A stretch of DNA of 64,000 nucleotides from contig NZ_JASZYS010000005.1 of assembly GCF_030316845.1 (NCBI RefSeq), positions 186,001 to 250,000 on the forward strand, in the 5' to 3' direction. Origin of the DNA: Variovorax davisae (GTDB taxonomy: Bacteria; Pseudomonadota; Gammaproteobacteria; Burkholderiales; Burkholderiaceae_C). Positions within the stretch are counted from its first letter, which is position 1, and every line of letters begins with the position of its first letter. A program made the translations under genes and the position numbers. Below are positions 52,106 to 61,364 of this stretch, in pieces. The notes beneath the pieces were generated by a model that searched no databases, was not told the origin of the DNA, and worked only from the letters and a program-made list of their open reading frames with translations.

Positions 52106-52867
52106 TCAGTTGCCCAGGTAGGCGTCCAGCACCTGCTTGTTCGAACGGATTTCCGCCGGGGTTCCGATCGCCATCACCCGGCCTTCCACCATCACCATGA
52201 TGCGATGGCAGAGGTCCATCACGAAGTCCATGTTGTGCTCGATGACGACGAACGAACTGCTGGCCCCTTCGCGGGGGCCGAGGTTGAGTTCCTTCAGCAG
52301 CGTGCCGATGCCGCCGACCAGCGCCGGGTTGATGCCCGCACACGGCTCGTCGAGCAGCACGACGTCCGGCTCGCTCATGAAGGCCATCGCGATGTCCACC
52401 AGCTTCTGCTGGCCGTAGGAGAGCTCCCCGGCCTTCTTGTCGGCCATGTGGCGGATGCGGAAGCGGTCCATCAGCGCATCGGCCCGGGGCCCGAGCCCGG
52501 AATCGGTCGGCGCGAACATGCGGCTGAACATCGAGCCGCGGTGCTCCTGCGCCGCCACGATGAGGTTGTCGCGCACGCTCATCTTGCCGAATACCTGCAG
52601 CGTCTGGAAGGTGCGCCCGACGCCCCGGCGGTTGAGCTGAAGCGGCCCGAGCGCCGTGACGTCCTCGCCCTTGAACTCGATCTTTCCCTCGTCGGGTTCG
52701 ATCTGTCCCAGCATGCTGTTGAACAGCGTGGTCTTGCCGGAGCCGTTTGGCCCGATCACGCCGAAGATTTCGCCCGGGCGGATCTCGAAGCTCACGCCGG
52801 CCACGGCCTGGATGGCGCCGTAGGCCTTCTTGAGGCCGGAGACTCTCAGGAGCGGTTGGGGCGTCAT
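52106..52867 (-). CDS. livG: branched-chain amino acid-type ABC transporter ATPase (LivG-like)
   Basis: ATPase subunit of 253 residues with Walker A GPNGSGKT, the GVGRTFQTLQVF Q-loop, the signature LSYGQQKLVDIAMAF, Walker B VLLDEPCAGINP and the switch VIEHNMDFVM. The ATG overlaps the livM stop by 4 bases. Acts with the livF gene that follows. Confidence 0.91.
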   Translation of the reverse strand: MTPQPLLRVSGLKKAYGAIQAVAGVSFEIRPGEIFGVIGPNGSGKTTLFNSMLGQIEPDEGKIEFKGEDVTALGPLQLNRRGVGRTFQTLQVFGKMSVRDNLIVAAQEHRGSMFSRMFAPTDSGLGPRADALMDRFRIRHMADKKAGELSYGQQKLVDIAMAFMSEPDVVLLDEPCAGINPALVGGIGTLLKELNLGPREGASSSFVVIEHNMDFVMDLCHRIMVMVEGRVMAIGTPAEIRSNKQVLDAYLGN

Positions 52868-53832
52868 GGGGTCTTCAGGGCGCGTGCGGCCAGGGCCTGG
52901 CGCGACAGCCGCCGGGCCCGGATCCGGTCGGGCAGGCTCAGCAGGCCGTCGGGCAGCCAGATCATCAACAGCACCACGGCCGTGCCGAACACGAACAGGT
53001 ACCAGGCCTGGGCGAAGCGCAGCCACTCCGGCAGCACCACCCCCACCGCGGAACCGAGCAAGGGGCCGAGGAAGTAGCCGGGCCCGCCGACCACCACCAT
53101 CAGGTACATCATGATCGACTGGCCCACCGTGAAGAGCGAAGGGTCGATGAACTGGACCTGCGCCGCATAGAGACCACCGGCGATGCCGGCGTAGGTGGCG
53201 CCGATGGCGAAGCTCAGCAGCGTGTAGCGGCGGGTGTCGATGCCCAGGCTCTCGGCCCGGATCGGGTTGTCGCGCAGGGCCTTGAAGGCCTTGCCCCAGG
53301 GACTGCGCAGCAGCGACGCCATCAGCCAGGCCAGCAGCAGCGCGAACGCCAGCACCAGGTAGTAGAAGGCCAGGTTGCGGTCCAGGCTCAGCCCGCCCAG
53401 GCTGGGACGCGGGATGTTGTTGATGCCGAAGGTTCCGCCGGTGAGCCACTCCTCGTTGCGCATCACCAGCCAGAGCGCGGTGTTGAAACCCAGGGTGGCG
53501 AAGGCCAGGTAGATGGTCTGCACGCGCAGCGCCGGAAAGCCCAGCCCCAGGCCGACGGCGAAGCACAGCAGCGCACCCGCGGGCAGCCCCAGCCAGAAGC
53601 TGAAGCCTTCGCGCAGCAGGATGGCCGTGGTGTAGGCGCCGATGCCGAAGAAGGCCGCATGCCCCAGCGATTTCTGTCCCGCATAGCCCACGGTGAGGTT
53701 CAGCCCCATGTTCGCGATCACGAACACCAGCCAGGTCGTGAACAGGTGGATGCCGTAGTTCTTGAGAAAGGCGGGCGCGATCAGCAGCAGGGGCAGGGCC
53801 AGCGCGCCCAGCAGCAGCGAGGAACGCTTCAT
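52864..53832 (-). CDS. livM: Liv-type ABC transporter permease (LivM-like)
   Basis: Permease of 322 residues with about nine helices and the motif MGLNLTVGYAGQKSLGHAAF near 42-61. The cytoplasmic coupling loop is KAFKALRDNPIRAESLGID. It begins MKRSSLLLGALALPLLL and overlaps livH and livG by 4 bases on either side, showing tight coupling. Confidence 0.91.
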   Translation of the reverse strand: MKRSSLLLGALALPLLLIAPAFLKNYGIHLFTTWLVFVIANMGLNLTVGYAGQKSLGHAAFFGIGAYTTAILLREGFSFWLGLPAGALLCFAVGLGLGFPALRVQTIYLAFATLGFNTALWLVMRNEEWLTGGTFGINNIPRPSLGGLSLDRNLAFYYLVLAFALLLAWLMASLLRSPWGKAFKALRDNPIRAESLGIDTRRYTLLSFAIGATYAGIAGGLYAAQVQFIDPSLFTVGQSIMMYLMVVVGGPGYFLGPLLGSAVGVVLPEWLRFAQAWYLFVFGTAVVLLMIWLPDGLLSLPDRIRARRLSRQALAARALKTP

Positions 53833-54704
53833 ACCTTGCGCTCCGGCTTGCGGCCCAGCAGCCCCTGCGGCTTGAACAGGATGACCACCATGAAGATCAG
53901 CAGCGCCACGGCATCCTTGTAGGCCGGCGACACGTAGGCCGCCGCCAGGTTCTCGCCCACGCCGACGATGAGGCCGCCCAGCAGGGCGCCGCGCGAGTTG
54001 TTGAAGCCGCCGATGATGGCGGCGAAGAAGGCCTTGTTGCCCAGCGACTCGCCCATGTCGAACTTGGCCAGGTAGGTGGGCGTCACGAGCAGCGCGGCGG
54101 CGGTGGCGAGCAGCGCGTTGATCGCGAAGGTGTAGAAGATCATCCGCGGCACGTTGATGCCCAGCACCGCCGCGCTCTCGGTGTTCTGGGCCACCGCCTG
54201 CATGGCGCGCCCGGTGACGGTCTTCGCCAGGAACATCTGGGTTCCCACGACGAGTGCCACGGCGAAGGCGAAGGTGCCGATGTCCGTGGGCGACAGCACG
54301 ACGCCGGCCAGTTCGAACACCCGGTCCGGGAACAGCTGCGGAAAGGGCTGCGGCTCGGCGCTGTAGGCGGCGCGCACGCCGTTGCGCAGGGCGATCGACA
54401 GGCCGATGGTCGCCACCACGATGGGCATCATGCCGAAGCGAAAGAGCGGATCGACCAGCCCGCGCTTGAACAGCCACCCCAGCACCACGACGGCGACCAC
54501 TGCCGTCAGCGCGAAGCTCAAGCCCAGGGAGGCGCCGTGGTGCAGCAGGATGAGCATCATGAACGCCGGCAGCATCACGAACTCGCCCTGGGCGAAGTTG
54601 ATGGTGCCCGAGGCCTGCCACAGCAGGGTGAAGCCGAGGGCGGCCAGCGCATAGATGCTGCCGGTGGCCAGTCCGCTGAAGAAGAGCTGCAGGAAGTCGG
54701 TCAT
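53829..54704 (-). CDS. livH: Liv-type ABC transporter permease (LivH-like)
   Basis: Permease of 291 residues. MTDFLQLFFSGLATGSIYAL leads into LGFTLLWQASGTINFAQGEF, the LivH hallmark. The coupling loop GRAMQAVAQNTESAAVLGIN follows, and the C-terminus is FKPQGLLGRKPERKV. Located 65 bases downstream of the binding-protein gene. Confidence 0.91.
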   Translation of the reverse strand: MTDFLQLFFSGLATGSIYALAALGFTLLWQASGTINFAQGEFVMLPAFMMLILLHHGASLGLSFALTAVVAVVVLGWLFKRGLVDPLFRFGMMPIVVATIGLSIALRNGVRAAYSAEPQPFPQLFPDRVFELAGVVLSPTDIGTFAFAVALVVGTQMFLAKTVTGRAMQAVAQNTESAAVLGINVPRMIFYTFAINALLATAAALLVTPTYLAKFDMGESLGNKAFFAAIIGGFNNSRGALLGGLIVGVGENLAAAYVSPAYKDAVALLIFMVVILFKPQGLLGRKPERKV

Positions 54705-54769
54705 GCTTGCATCGCGCGGAAGGCCCCATCGAACGGTCGCACCGCCCGCCTGCTGCCGCGGGCCGCGCG

Positions 54770-55909
54770 CTACTTCTTGCTGTTCAGCGGCGGCAGGGTC
54801 TCGACGACCACGGTCTTGCCATTGCGGATTTCCGTCATGAAGCTCTCGCGGTCGAGGTCGCCCTTGTCGTCGAAGCACACGTCCATCAAGATGCCGGGGT
54901 TCTGCTTGGCACTGAAGCAGCTGTTGCGCAGCGCGGCGGCCACGGCCTTGCGATCGGGCTTGCCGGCCTTCTCGATAGCGGCCTTCAGGATGTACACGCC
55001 GGTGTAGCCCTTGACGCCGTTGTGGTCGGAGACCGTGTTGTACTGGGCCTGGTAGCGCTTGCCGAAGTCCTGCAGCTGGGGGGCGTCCACCGTGAGGCCG
55101 ACGTGCGCCACGGCACCGTTGGCCGCCTCGCCCGCGAGTTCGACCACCTTGGCGCTGGTCAGGGTCGTCTCGCCGATCATCGGCTTGTTCCAGCCCTGCT
55201 TGCGCAGCTCGCGCAGCAGGCGGGCCGACTCTTCTTCGTTGGTGTAGGCGAACAGGGCATCGGCCCCCGACTGCTTGGCCTGGATCACCGCGGCGGAGAA
55301 GTCCACCTGGCCCGATTCGGTGGAGATCTCGGCCACGATCTGGGTCGGCGAGTTGGCCAGCAGCTGCTTGATGGCCGCCTGGCCGCCCTTGCCGAAATCG
55401 TTGTTGACGTAGATGACGGCCAGCTTCTTCGACTTGGCGTTGATGTAGCGCGCCACCTTGGGGAAGGCGACGCTCTGCCCGAACGAGGTCCGGAACACGT
55501 AGGGGTTGCCCTGCTGGGTGATGGACGCCGCCTCGCCGCCCGTGAAGTTGGGCGTTTCCGCGCGCTTGCTCTCCGCCATCGACACCATGATCGAGCCCGA
55601 GAACACCGGTCCGAAGATGGCGAAGACCTCGTTGTCCACCGCCTTCTGGGTGAGGCCCTTGGCCACGCCCGGATTGGTCTGCGTGTCTTCGGTGGTGAAG
55701 CTGATCTTCTTGCCCTGGATGCCCCCCGCGGCGTTGATCTCCTTGATGGCCATTTCGACGCCGTTCTTGAACATCGTGCCCGACGTCGTGCCGGGTCCCG
55801 AGAGTTCGACGATGTTGGCGATCTTGATGTCCTGGGCGTGCAGCAGGCCCGCCCCGGCGGCCAGCAGCCCGGCCAGGGCCAGACGGACGAATGTCGATGA
55901 ACGGCGCAT
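54770..55909 (-). CDS. Liv-type ABC transporter periplasmic binding protein
   Basis: Exported binding protein of 379 residues. Signal MRRSSTFVRLALAGLLAAGA, cleavage after LLHAQ. The mature part has IVELSGPGTTSGTMFKNGVE, then EINAAGGIQGKKISFTTEDT, the standard Peripla_BP_6 beginnings of amino-acid and amide receptors. GGAGA ribosome site before the ATG at 55909 fixes the start; the longer frame to 56002 would mask the signal. First gene of the second Liv operon (binding protein, H, M, G, F). No enzyme genes are attached, so the ligand is open. Confidence 0.9.
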   Translation of the reverse strand: MRRSSTFVRLALAGLLAAGAGLLHAQDIKIANIVELSGPGTTSGTMFKNGVEMAIKEINAAGGIQGKKISFTTEDTQTNPGVAKGLTQKAVDNEVFAIFGPVFSGSIMVSMAESKRAETPNFTGGEAASITQQGNPYVFRTSFGQSVAFPKVARYINAKSKKLAVIYVNNDFGKGGQAAIKQLLANSPTQIVAEISTESGQVDFSAAVIQAKQSGADALFAYTNEEESARLLRELRKQGWNKPMIGETTLTSAKVVELAGEAANGAVAHVGLTVDAPQLQDFGKRYQAQYNTVSDHNGVKGYTGVYILKAAIEKAGKPDRKAVAAALRNSCFSAKQNPGILMDVCFDDKGDLDRESFMTEIRNGKTVVVETLPPLNSKK

Positions 55910-56011
55910 GGATGTCTCCTGAACGAATGGGCGCTTCGAGCGAGGCGTGCCTCGCCAAGCGCCTGCAAATGTCCTCGAAAATCGAGCGCGCGGGTTCGTC
56001 AATTCACCCGT

Positions 56012-57127
56012 TTACGGGTTTTCACGGGTGAGCGTGAGGATGTGCCCGACCCGCGGATCCCCGCGGCCGGTCAGCACCGCCGCATAGGCCGCCTGCACGG
56101 CCGCTGGGCCCGCGTGGTGCTCGGCCGTGAGCCAGGGCGCCTTCGGGTCCGCGACCTGGCCGAGGAAGGATTCCCAGGCCTGCACCATGCGTTCGTTGAA
56201 CTGCGCCGGGCCCCAGTCGGCGCTGCGCTTCTTGACCTGCGCCGGCGCGAAGAACAAGGTGGCGCGCGGGCCGGGCAGGCCCTTGCCGGCGCCGCTGGCC
56301 GCCAGCTGCTCGACGTGGGTGCCGCCGATCGAGGCGCTGTGCTTCAGGTTCGTGAAGCGGGTGTGGATCTCGCGCCGCAGCGCACCGCTGCCGGCGAAGT
56401 CCACGTAGACGCAGGGCAGGTCGGCCGCGACCTGGTCCAGCTCTTCATAGGCGAGCACGCGGTGGTAGCAGCCCAGGCTCTCGCAGAAGCCCTTGTTGGC
56501 CGCCGAGGTCAGGCCGACCACCTCGATGCCCTCGCGCCGGGCCAGCTGGAACGCGGTGCCGTAGGCGGTCTTGCTCGATGCGCTCGACAGCAGCGCGACG
56601 CCCGGGCGGGCGCCGAAGAAGTCGTTGTCGTCGAGGAAGTCGTCGATCAGCCAGGCGGTGAGGAACAGCGGCCGCAGCAGGGCCTGCAGGTCTTCGGTGC
56701 CGGCGCTGTAGAGCGGGTCGGTGCGCGTGCGCAGGTAGTGGTTGTAGACCGCGGGCAGGGCGCTGCGGTGCGGGGCGGCGTCGGTGAAGCGCTCGGGCGA
56801 CAGGCGCTCGGGCGTCAGCACCGCACTGGCGGCCATGGGGAAGTAGCCATAGAGACGCTCGCCCACGGCCACGCCCGGATGCAGCGACTGCGACACCGTC
56901 GCGAAGCCCCACACCGGGACGATCCCCCAGCCTTCTTCGCCGCTCGGGAAGAACTGCCAGTAGCTCATCGCCTCGCCGAAGGCGGCGTAGGTGATGTTGT
57001 TCGAGGTCAGCGCGAAGCGCTCGATGCGTACGCGCACCTGGCCGTCGGCGAGCCGTTGTTCGTCGGCGCCGTGCAGGCGGGTGGTGTGGAGGTCGTCCTT
57101 GCGGACCAGCAGGGTGTCGTTGCTCAT
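56012..57127 (-). CDS. DUF2855 family protein
   Basis: Protein of 371 residues with the DUF2855 pattern: RVRIERFALTSNNITYAAFG near 32-51, then SYWQFFPSGEEGWGIVPVWG, and ALLSSASSKTAYGTAFQLAR followed by VVGLTSAANKGFCESLGCYH. The shape (GroES-like start, Rossmann-like middle) recalls medium-chain reductases but lacks their normal zinc and NADPH motifs. Function unknown. Encoded just upstream of the second Liv operon with 102 bases between. Confidence 0.82.
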   Translation of the reverse strand: MSNDTLLVRKDDLHTTRLHGADEQRLADGQVRVRIERFALTSNNITYAAFGEAMSYWQFFPSGEEGWGIVPVWGFATVSQSLHPGVAVGERLYGYFPMAASAVLTPERLSPERFTDAAPHRSALPAVYNHYLRTRTDPLYSAGTEDLQALLRPLFLTAWLIDDFLDDNDFFGARPGVALLSSASSKTAYGTAFQLARREGIEVVGLTSAANKGFCESLGCYHRVLAYEELDQVAADLPCVYVDFAGSGALRREIHTRFTNLKHSASIGGTHVEQLAASGAGKGLPGPRATLFFAPAQVKKRSADWGPAQFNERMVQAWESFLGQVADPKAPWLTAEHHAGPAAVQAAYAAVLTGRGDPRVGHILTLTRENP

Positions 57128-57164
57128 GCGGCGACCTTAGCGCAGAGGGTGCGCGGGCGCATGA

Positions 57165-57209
57165 GAAAAAGCCCGGCCGGCGGTCGCTCAGGCGACGCCG
57201 GGCCGGGCT
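57165..57209 (-). terminator. Rho-independent terminator of ohr
   Basis: Stem AGCCCGGCC (57170-57178) with GGCCGGGCT (57201-57209). On the minus strand the 3' arm runs into TTTTTCTC. It lies 16 bases after the ohr stop and insulates DUF2855 from the ohr transcript. Confidence 0.85.
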
Positions 57210-57224
57210 GGCGCTATCGGTCGA

Positions 57225-57650
57225 TCAGACGATCGACAGCTCGACGTCGATGTTGCCCCGGGTCGCGTTCGAGTACGGGCAGACCTGGTGCGCGGTCTCG
57301 ACCAGCAGCTTCTTCTGCGCGTCGTCGAGGCCCGGCAGCGTGATCGCCAGCTTGACCGCGATGCCGTAGGCCTTGCCTTCGTTGATCGGGCCGAGCGAGA
57401 CGCTGGAGTCGATGGCGACGTCGTCCGGCACCTTGACGCTGATCTTCGGGCCGACGGCCTTCATGGCGCCGATGAAGCAGGCGGCGTAGCCGACCGCGAA
57501 CAGCTGCTCGGGGTTGGTGCCGGGCTTGCCCGAGCCGGGCGAGCTCAGCTTGACGTCGATGGCGCCGTCGCTGGACTTGCCGGCGCCGTCGCGGCCGCCC
57601 ACGGTGTGGGCTTCGGCGGTGTAGAGAACCTTGTCGAGCTTGGTGGTCAT
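57225..57650 (-). CDS. ohr: organic hydroperoxide resistance protein Ohr
   Basis: Thiol peroxidase of 141 residues of the OsmC/Ohr family. The two redox cysteines are Cys58 (GYAACFIGA) and Cys124 (HQVCPYSNATRGN). NPEQLFAVGYAA is the canonical Ohr segment. It reduces fatty acid and other organic hydroperoxides in the cytoplasm with lipoylated electron donors. The regulator gene ohrR lies 55 bases upstream on the same strand. Confidence 0.95.
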   Translation of the reverse strand: MTTKLDKVLYTAEAHTVGGRDGAGKSSDGAIDVKLSSPGSGKPGTNPEQLFAVGYAACFIGAMKAVGPKISVKVPDDVAIDSSVSLGPINEGKAYGIAVKLAITLPGLDDAQKKLLVETAHQVCPYSNATRGNIDVELSIV

Positions 57651-57705
57651 GGTGATTCCTTTGCAGTGGTTGGAGGGAGGGAGAAAGAGGGCAGGGAGAC
57701 CGGGT

Positions 57706-58161
57706 TCAGGCCGCCTTCTTGATGCGGTCGCGCAGGGCCTGGACCTGCTGCGTGAGCGACACCAGTTCGGGCACCGAGCATTGGGAGGCCGCCATCAGGC
57801 AGCCCGGAACTTCGGCCGCGCGGACCTTGAGCCTGCGGCCCGCGGCCGTGAGGCTGACATGCACGCGGCGCTCGTCGGCGGTGTCGCGGATGCGCGCCAC
57901 CAGGCCGCTGGCCTCCAGCCGCTTGAGCAGCGGGGTCAGCGTGCCCGAGTCGAGCGACAGCCGCTCGCCGAGCTCGGAGACCGTGAGGCCGTCGCGCTCC
58001 CACAGCACCAGCAGCACCAGGTACTGCGGGTAGGTGAGGCCGAGCTTCTCGAGCAACGGCTTGTACAGCCGCGTCATGGCCAGCGAAGCCGAATAGACCG
58101 CGAAGCAGAGCTGGTTGTCCAGCTTCAGCAGTTCGTCGGCGGAGAGGCTCGTGGAAGGCAT
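57706..58161 (-). CDS. ohrR: MarR-family organic hydroperoxide repressor OhrR
   Basis: MarR-type dimeric repressor of 151 residues. The peroxide-sensing Cys19 lies in LDNQLCFAVYSAS. The winged helix contains LTVSELGERLSLDSGTLTPL and the wing RIRDTADERRVHVSLT. Two further cysteines (CLMAASQC) could be resolving residues, as in two-Cys OhrR proteins. Start at 58161 (MPSTSL) chosen over 58182. An Ohr-box-like dyad lies just upstream and would allow autoregulation. Confidence 0.92.
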   Translation of the reverse strand: MPSTSLSADELLKLDNQLCFAVYSASLAMTRLYKPLLEKLGLTYPQYLVLLVLWERDGLTVSELGERLSLDSGTLTPLLKRLEASGLVARIRDTADERRVHVSLTAAGRRLKVRAAEVPGCLMAASQCSVPELVSLTQQVQALRDRIKKAA

Positions 58162-58169
58162 GGCTTGAA

Positions 58170-58202
58170 TTGTAGCGAGCAATTAAATTGCACGCAATAC
58201 AA
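58170..58202. promoter_or_regulatory. Ohr-box operator upstream of ohrR
   Basis: Perfect core dyad GCAATT-A-AATTGC at 58179-58191, inside a longer imperfect dyad running from TTGTA (58170-58174) to TACAA (58198-58202). OhrR sites are AT-rich dyads built on TACAATT/AATTGTA, which this matches. It begins 9 bases from the ohrR start. Confidence 0.7.
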
Positions 58203-58261
58203 ATGCCGGCGGCAGGGCCTTTGCTGCCTCGGCCTGTCCCATGGCGGCCGAAACCGATGCA

Positions 58262-59077
58262 TCAGCGACCGCTGAAGCGCGCGGGCCGGCGCTCGACGAA
58301 GGAGCGCACGCCTTCGGCGGCATCCTCGCTGTTGGCCAGGCGCTGCTGCACCGGGATGAATTCTTCCACCGCCGCCAGCGGCCCCTGCTCGATCGCCTTG
58401 ATGACGTTGAGCCGCGTCGCGACCACGGCCAGCGGCGCCTGGGCCGCGATCCGCTGCGCGATGCGCAGCGCCTCGTCGAGCTCCTGCCCGGCCGGCACCA
58501 CGCGCTGGACGAAGTTCAGGCGCAAGGCCTCGGCGCTGTCGAACTCGTCGGCCGTGAGCAGGTGCAGCATGGCGTTGCCGAGCCCGGCGCGCTCGGCCAT
58601 CCGCAAGGTGGCGCCGCCGGTGGCCATGATGCCGCGCTGCACTTCCATCTGCGAAAAGCGGCAGTTGTCGGCCGCGACCACGATGTCGGCGCCCAGCATC
58701 AGCTCGATGCCGACCGTGAAGCAGATGCCCTTGACCGCCACCACCATCGGCTTGCTGCGCCGGCGGTAGCCGGGCAGGCCGAAGTCGTGCGGTTCGACCA
58801 GCCCCTGCGGCACCGCCTTCTCGCCGCGCTTCATGTATTCGGCCACGGCCGGCAGGTCGAGCCCCGCCGTGAAGTGGTCGCCGAACGCATGCAGCACGCC
58901 CACGCGCAGGGCAGGGTCGTCGTCGAGCCGCGTGTAGGCCTCGGCCAGCTGCCTGAACATCGGCGGCGTCCAGCCGTTGCGCTTGGCCGGCCGGTTGATG
59001 CCGATCAGCAGCACGTGGTCCAGCACCTGGGTGTCGATGCAGCCTTCGGCGGGCGGGGTGGTGGGTGTCGCGGTCAT
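58262..59077 (-). CDS. enoyl-CoA hydratase/isomerase family protein
   Basis: Crotonase-fold enzyme of 271 residues. Both glutamates of true hydratases are aligned 20 residues apart: Glu125 in VGIELMLGA and Glu145 in QMEVQRGI. The oxyanion segment is GDHFTAGLDLP. It hydrates an enoyl-CoA in beta-oxidation or a ring-cleavage product. Same strand as the 3-hydroxyacyl-CoA dehydrogenase 33 bases upstream, giving two consecutive beta-oxidation steps. Confidence 0.88.
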   Translation of the reverse strand: MTATPTTPPAEGCIDTQVLDHVLLIGINRPAKRNGWTPPMFRQLAEAYTRLDDDPALRVGVLHAFGDHFTAGLDLPAVAEYMKRGEKAVPQGLVEPHDFGLPGYRRRSKPMVVAVKGICFTVGIELMLGADIVVAADNCRFSQMEVQRGIMATGGATLRMAERAGLGNAMLHLLTADEFDSAEALRLNFVQRVVPAGQELDEALRIAQRIAAQAPLAVVATRLNVIKAIEQGPLAAVEEFIPVQQRLANSEDAAEGVRSFVERRPARFSGR

Positions 59078-59110
59078 CTGCGCTTGTCTCCTGTCGTTGT
59101 CGTCGGCGGA

Positions 59111-59959
59111 CTAGTAGCTGTACACGCCGCGCTTGGTCTTGCGCCCGAGCTGCCCGGCCGCCACCATTTCCTTCAGCAGCGGGCAGGGGCGGTACTTGGA
59201 ATCGCCGAACTGCTCGAGGTAGACCTCCATCACGGCCAGGCAAACGTCCAGCCCGATCATGTCGGCCAGGGCCAGCGGGCCGATCGGCTGGTTGCAGCCG
59301 AGCTTCATGCCGGCATCGATGTCCTCGGCGGTCGCCAGGCCTTCGGCCAGCACGAAGAAGGCCTCGTTGATCATCGGCACCAGGATGCGGTTGACGACGA
59401 AGCCCGGCGCATTCTTCACCGTGATCGGCGACTTGCCGAGCTTCACGGCCAGTTCCTTCACCGCGTCGTGGGTGGCGTCGCTGGTCAGGTAGCCGCGGAT
59501 GATCTCCACCAGCGCCATCATCGGCACCGGGTTGAAGAAGTGCATGCCGATGAAGCGGTCGGCGCGCGAGGTGGCGGCGGCCAGTTGCGTGATCGAGATC
59601 GACGAAGTGTTCGACGCGATGATCACCTCGGGCGCCAGCAGCTCGTCGACCTGCTTCAGGATCTTGAGCTTGAGCGCGTGGTTCTCGGTCGCCGCCTCGA
59701 TCACCAGCTGGGCTGCCTTCAGGTCGTCGTAGTTCGTCGAGCCCTTGATCAGCGCCAGCGCGGCGTCCTTCTGGGCCGCCGTGAGCTTGTCCTTCTTGAT
59801 CAGGCGGTCGAGGCTGCCCGCCACCGTGGCGACGCCCTTGTCGACCGCGGCCTGCGCGATGTCGACCATGACCACGTTCACCCCCGCGACCGCGCAGGCC
59901 TGCGCGATGCCGTTGCCCATCGTGCCCGCCCCGATGATGCCGACCGTCTGGATTGCCAT
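59111..59959 (-). CDS. hbd: 3-hydroxybutyryl-CoA dehydrogenase
   Basis: NAD-dependent enzyme of 282 residues. The Rossmann motif GIIGAGTMGNGIAQ is at 7-20, Ser119 in NTSSIS, catalytic His140 in IGMHFFNPVP paired with the Glu of EAATENH, and VVNRILVPMINEAF for dimer contacts. Length is exactly that of Hbd/PaaH single-domain enzymes. It oxidises (S)-3-hydroxyacyl-CoA to the 3-keto form. GGAG ribosome site upstream; first gene of the pair with the crotonase. Confidence 0.92.
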   Translation of the reverse strand: MAIQTVGIIGAGTMGNGIAQACAVAGVNVVMVDIAQAAVDKGVATVAGSLDRLIKKDKLTAAQKDAALALIKGSTNYDDLKAAQLVIEAATENHALKLKILKQVDELLAPEVIIASNTSSISITQLAAATSRADRFIGMHFFNPVPMMALVEIIRGYLTSDATHDAVKELAVKLGKSPITVKNAPGFVVNRILVPMINEAFFVLAEGLATAEDIDAGMKLGCNQPIGPLALADMIGLDVCLAVMEVYLEQFGDSKYRPCPLLKEMVAAGQLGRKTKRGVYSY

Positions 59960-60136
59960 GAGAAATACTCCTTGAACTGAGAAAAAGAAAGAGGAGGGGC
60001 GCCGCCCCGGGGCGGCATCCCGTGGCGGTGATTGTGGAACAGAGCGCGAGGGCCCCGGTTGCCATCCGTGACAGCGCCGCAGGGGCTGCGAGTGATTTAA
60101 AGTGCCGCGTTCCTCCTCTTCGCCACGAATAGCCCC

Positions 60137-61339
60137 ATGACCACCCTCGGCACGCCCCTTTCCCCTTCCGCCACCCGCGTGATGCTGCTCGGCTCCGGCG
60201 AGCTCGGCAAGGAGGTGCTGATCGCCCTCCAGCGCCTGGGCGTCGAGACCCTCGCGGTCGACCGCTACGAGAACGCGCCCGGCCAGCAGGTGGCCCACCA
60301 CGCCCGTACCATCACGATGAGCGATCCGGCCCAGCTGAAGGCGCTGATCGAGGCCGAGAAGCCGCAGCTGGTGGTGCCCGAGATCGAGGCCATCGCCACC
60401 CCGATGCTGCAGGAGCTGGAGGACGCCGGCGTGGTGCGGGTGATCCCCACCGCCCGGGCGGCCCGCCTCACGATGGACCGGGAGGGCATCCGCCGCCTGG
60501 CCGCGGAGACGCTGGGCGTGCCGACCAGCCCCTACCAGTTCTGCGATTCCCTGGCCGAACTGCAGGCGGCGATCGACGGCGGGATCGGCTATCCGTGCAT
60601 CGTCAAGCCCGTGATGAGCAGCTCGGGCAAGGGCCAGAGCAAGATCGACGGCCCGGCCGACGTCCAGAAGGCCTGGGACTACGCCATGGCCGGCGGCCGG
60701 GTCAGCCACGGCCGGGTGATCGTCGAGGGCTTCATCGATTTCGACTACGAGATCACGCTGCTGACCGTGCGCGCGCCCGACGCCGCCGGCGTGGTGCAGA
60801 CGCAGTTCTGCGAGCCGATCGGCCATGTGCAGGTGAGCGGCGACTACGTCGAGAGCTGGCAGCCGCATCCGATGGCGCCGGCGGCCCTGCAGAAGGCCCA
60901 GCAGATCGCCCGGGCCGTCACCGCCGACCTCGGCGGCCAGGGCCTGTTCGGCGTCGAGCTGTTCGTCAAGGGCGACCAGGTCTGGTTCAGCGAGGTCAGC
61001 CCGCGGCCGCACGACACCGGCATGGTGACCATGGCGACCCAGTGGCAGAACGAGTTCGAGCTGCACGCCCGCGCGATCCTCGGGCTGCCGGTCGACACCA
61101 CGCTCAAGAGCCCGGGCGCCAGCGCCGTGATCTATGGCGGTGTCGACGCCACCGGCATCGCCTTCGACGGCGTGGCCGAGGCGCTGGCGGTGCCGGGCGT
61201 CGACCTGCGGCTGTTCGGCAAGCCCGAGAGCTTCGTCAAGCGCCGCATGGGCGTCGCGCTGGCGCATGCGGCCGACATCGACACCGCGCGGCGCAACGCC
61301 AAGGAAGCCGCCTCGCGCGTGAAGCCGCGCAAGGCCTGA
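60137..61339 (+). CDS. purT: formate-dependent phosphoribosylglycinamide formyltransferase PurT
   Basis: ATP-grasp enzyme of 400 residues (E. coli 392). [31 protein letters not shown], the ATP loop [25 protein letters not shown] and [14 protein letters not shown] are all PurT hallmarks. It makes formyl-GAR from GAR, formate and ATP in purine synthesis, in place of folate-dependent PurN. Divergent from hbd with a 177-base gap; I find no riboswitch or PurR-like site there. Confidence 0.95.
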   Translation: MTTLGTPLSPSATRVMLLGSGELGKEVLIALQRLGVETLAVDRYENAPGQQVAHHARTITMSDPAQLKALIEAEKPQLVVPEIEAIATPMLQELEDAGVVRVIPTARAARLTMDREGIRRLAAETLGVPTSPYQFCDSLAELQAAIDGGIGYPCIVKPVMSSSGKGQSKIDGPADVQKAWDYAMAGGRVSHGRVIVEGFIDFDYEITLLTVRAPDAAGVVQTQFCEPIGHVQVSGDYVESWQPHPMAPAALQKAQQIARAVTADLGGQGLFGVELFVKGDQVWFSEVSPRPHDTGMVTMATQWQNEFELHARAILGLPVDTTLKSPGASAVIYGGVDATGIAFDGVAEALAVPGVDLRLFGKPESFVKRRMGVALAHAADIDTARRNAKEAASRVKPRKA

Positions 61340-61364
61340 TCGTCCCAACCCCGGAGCCATCCTG

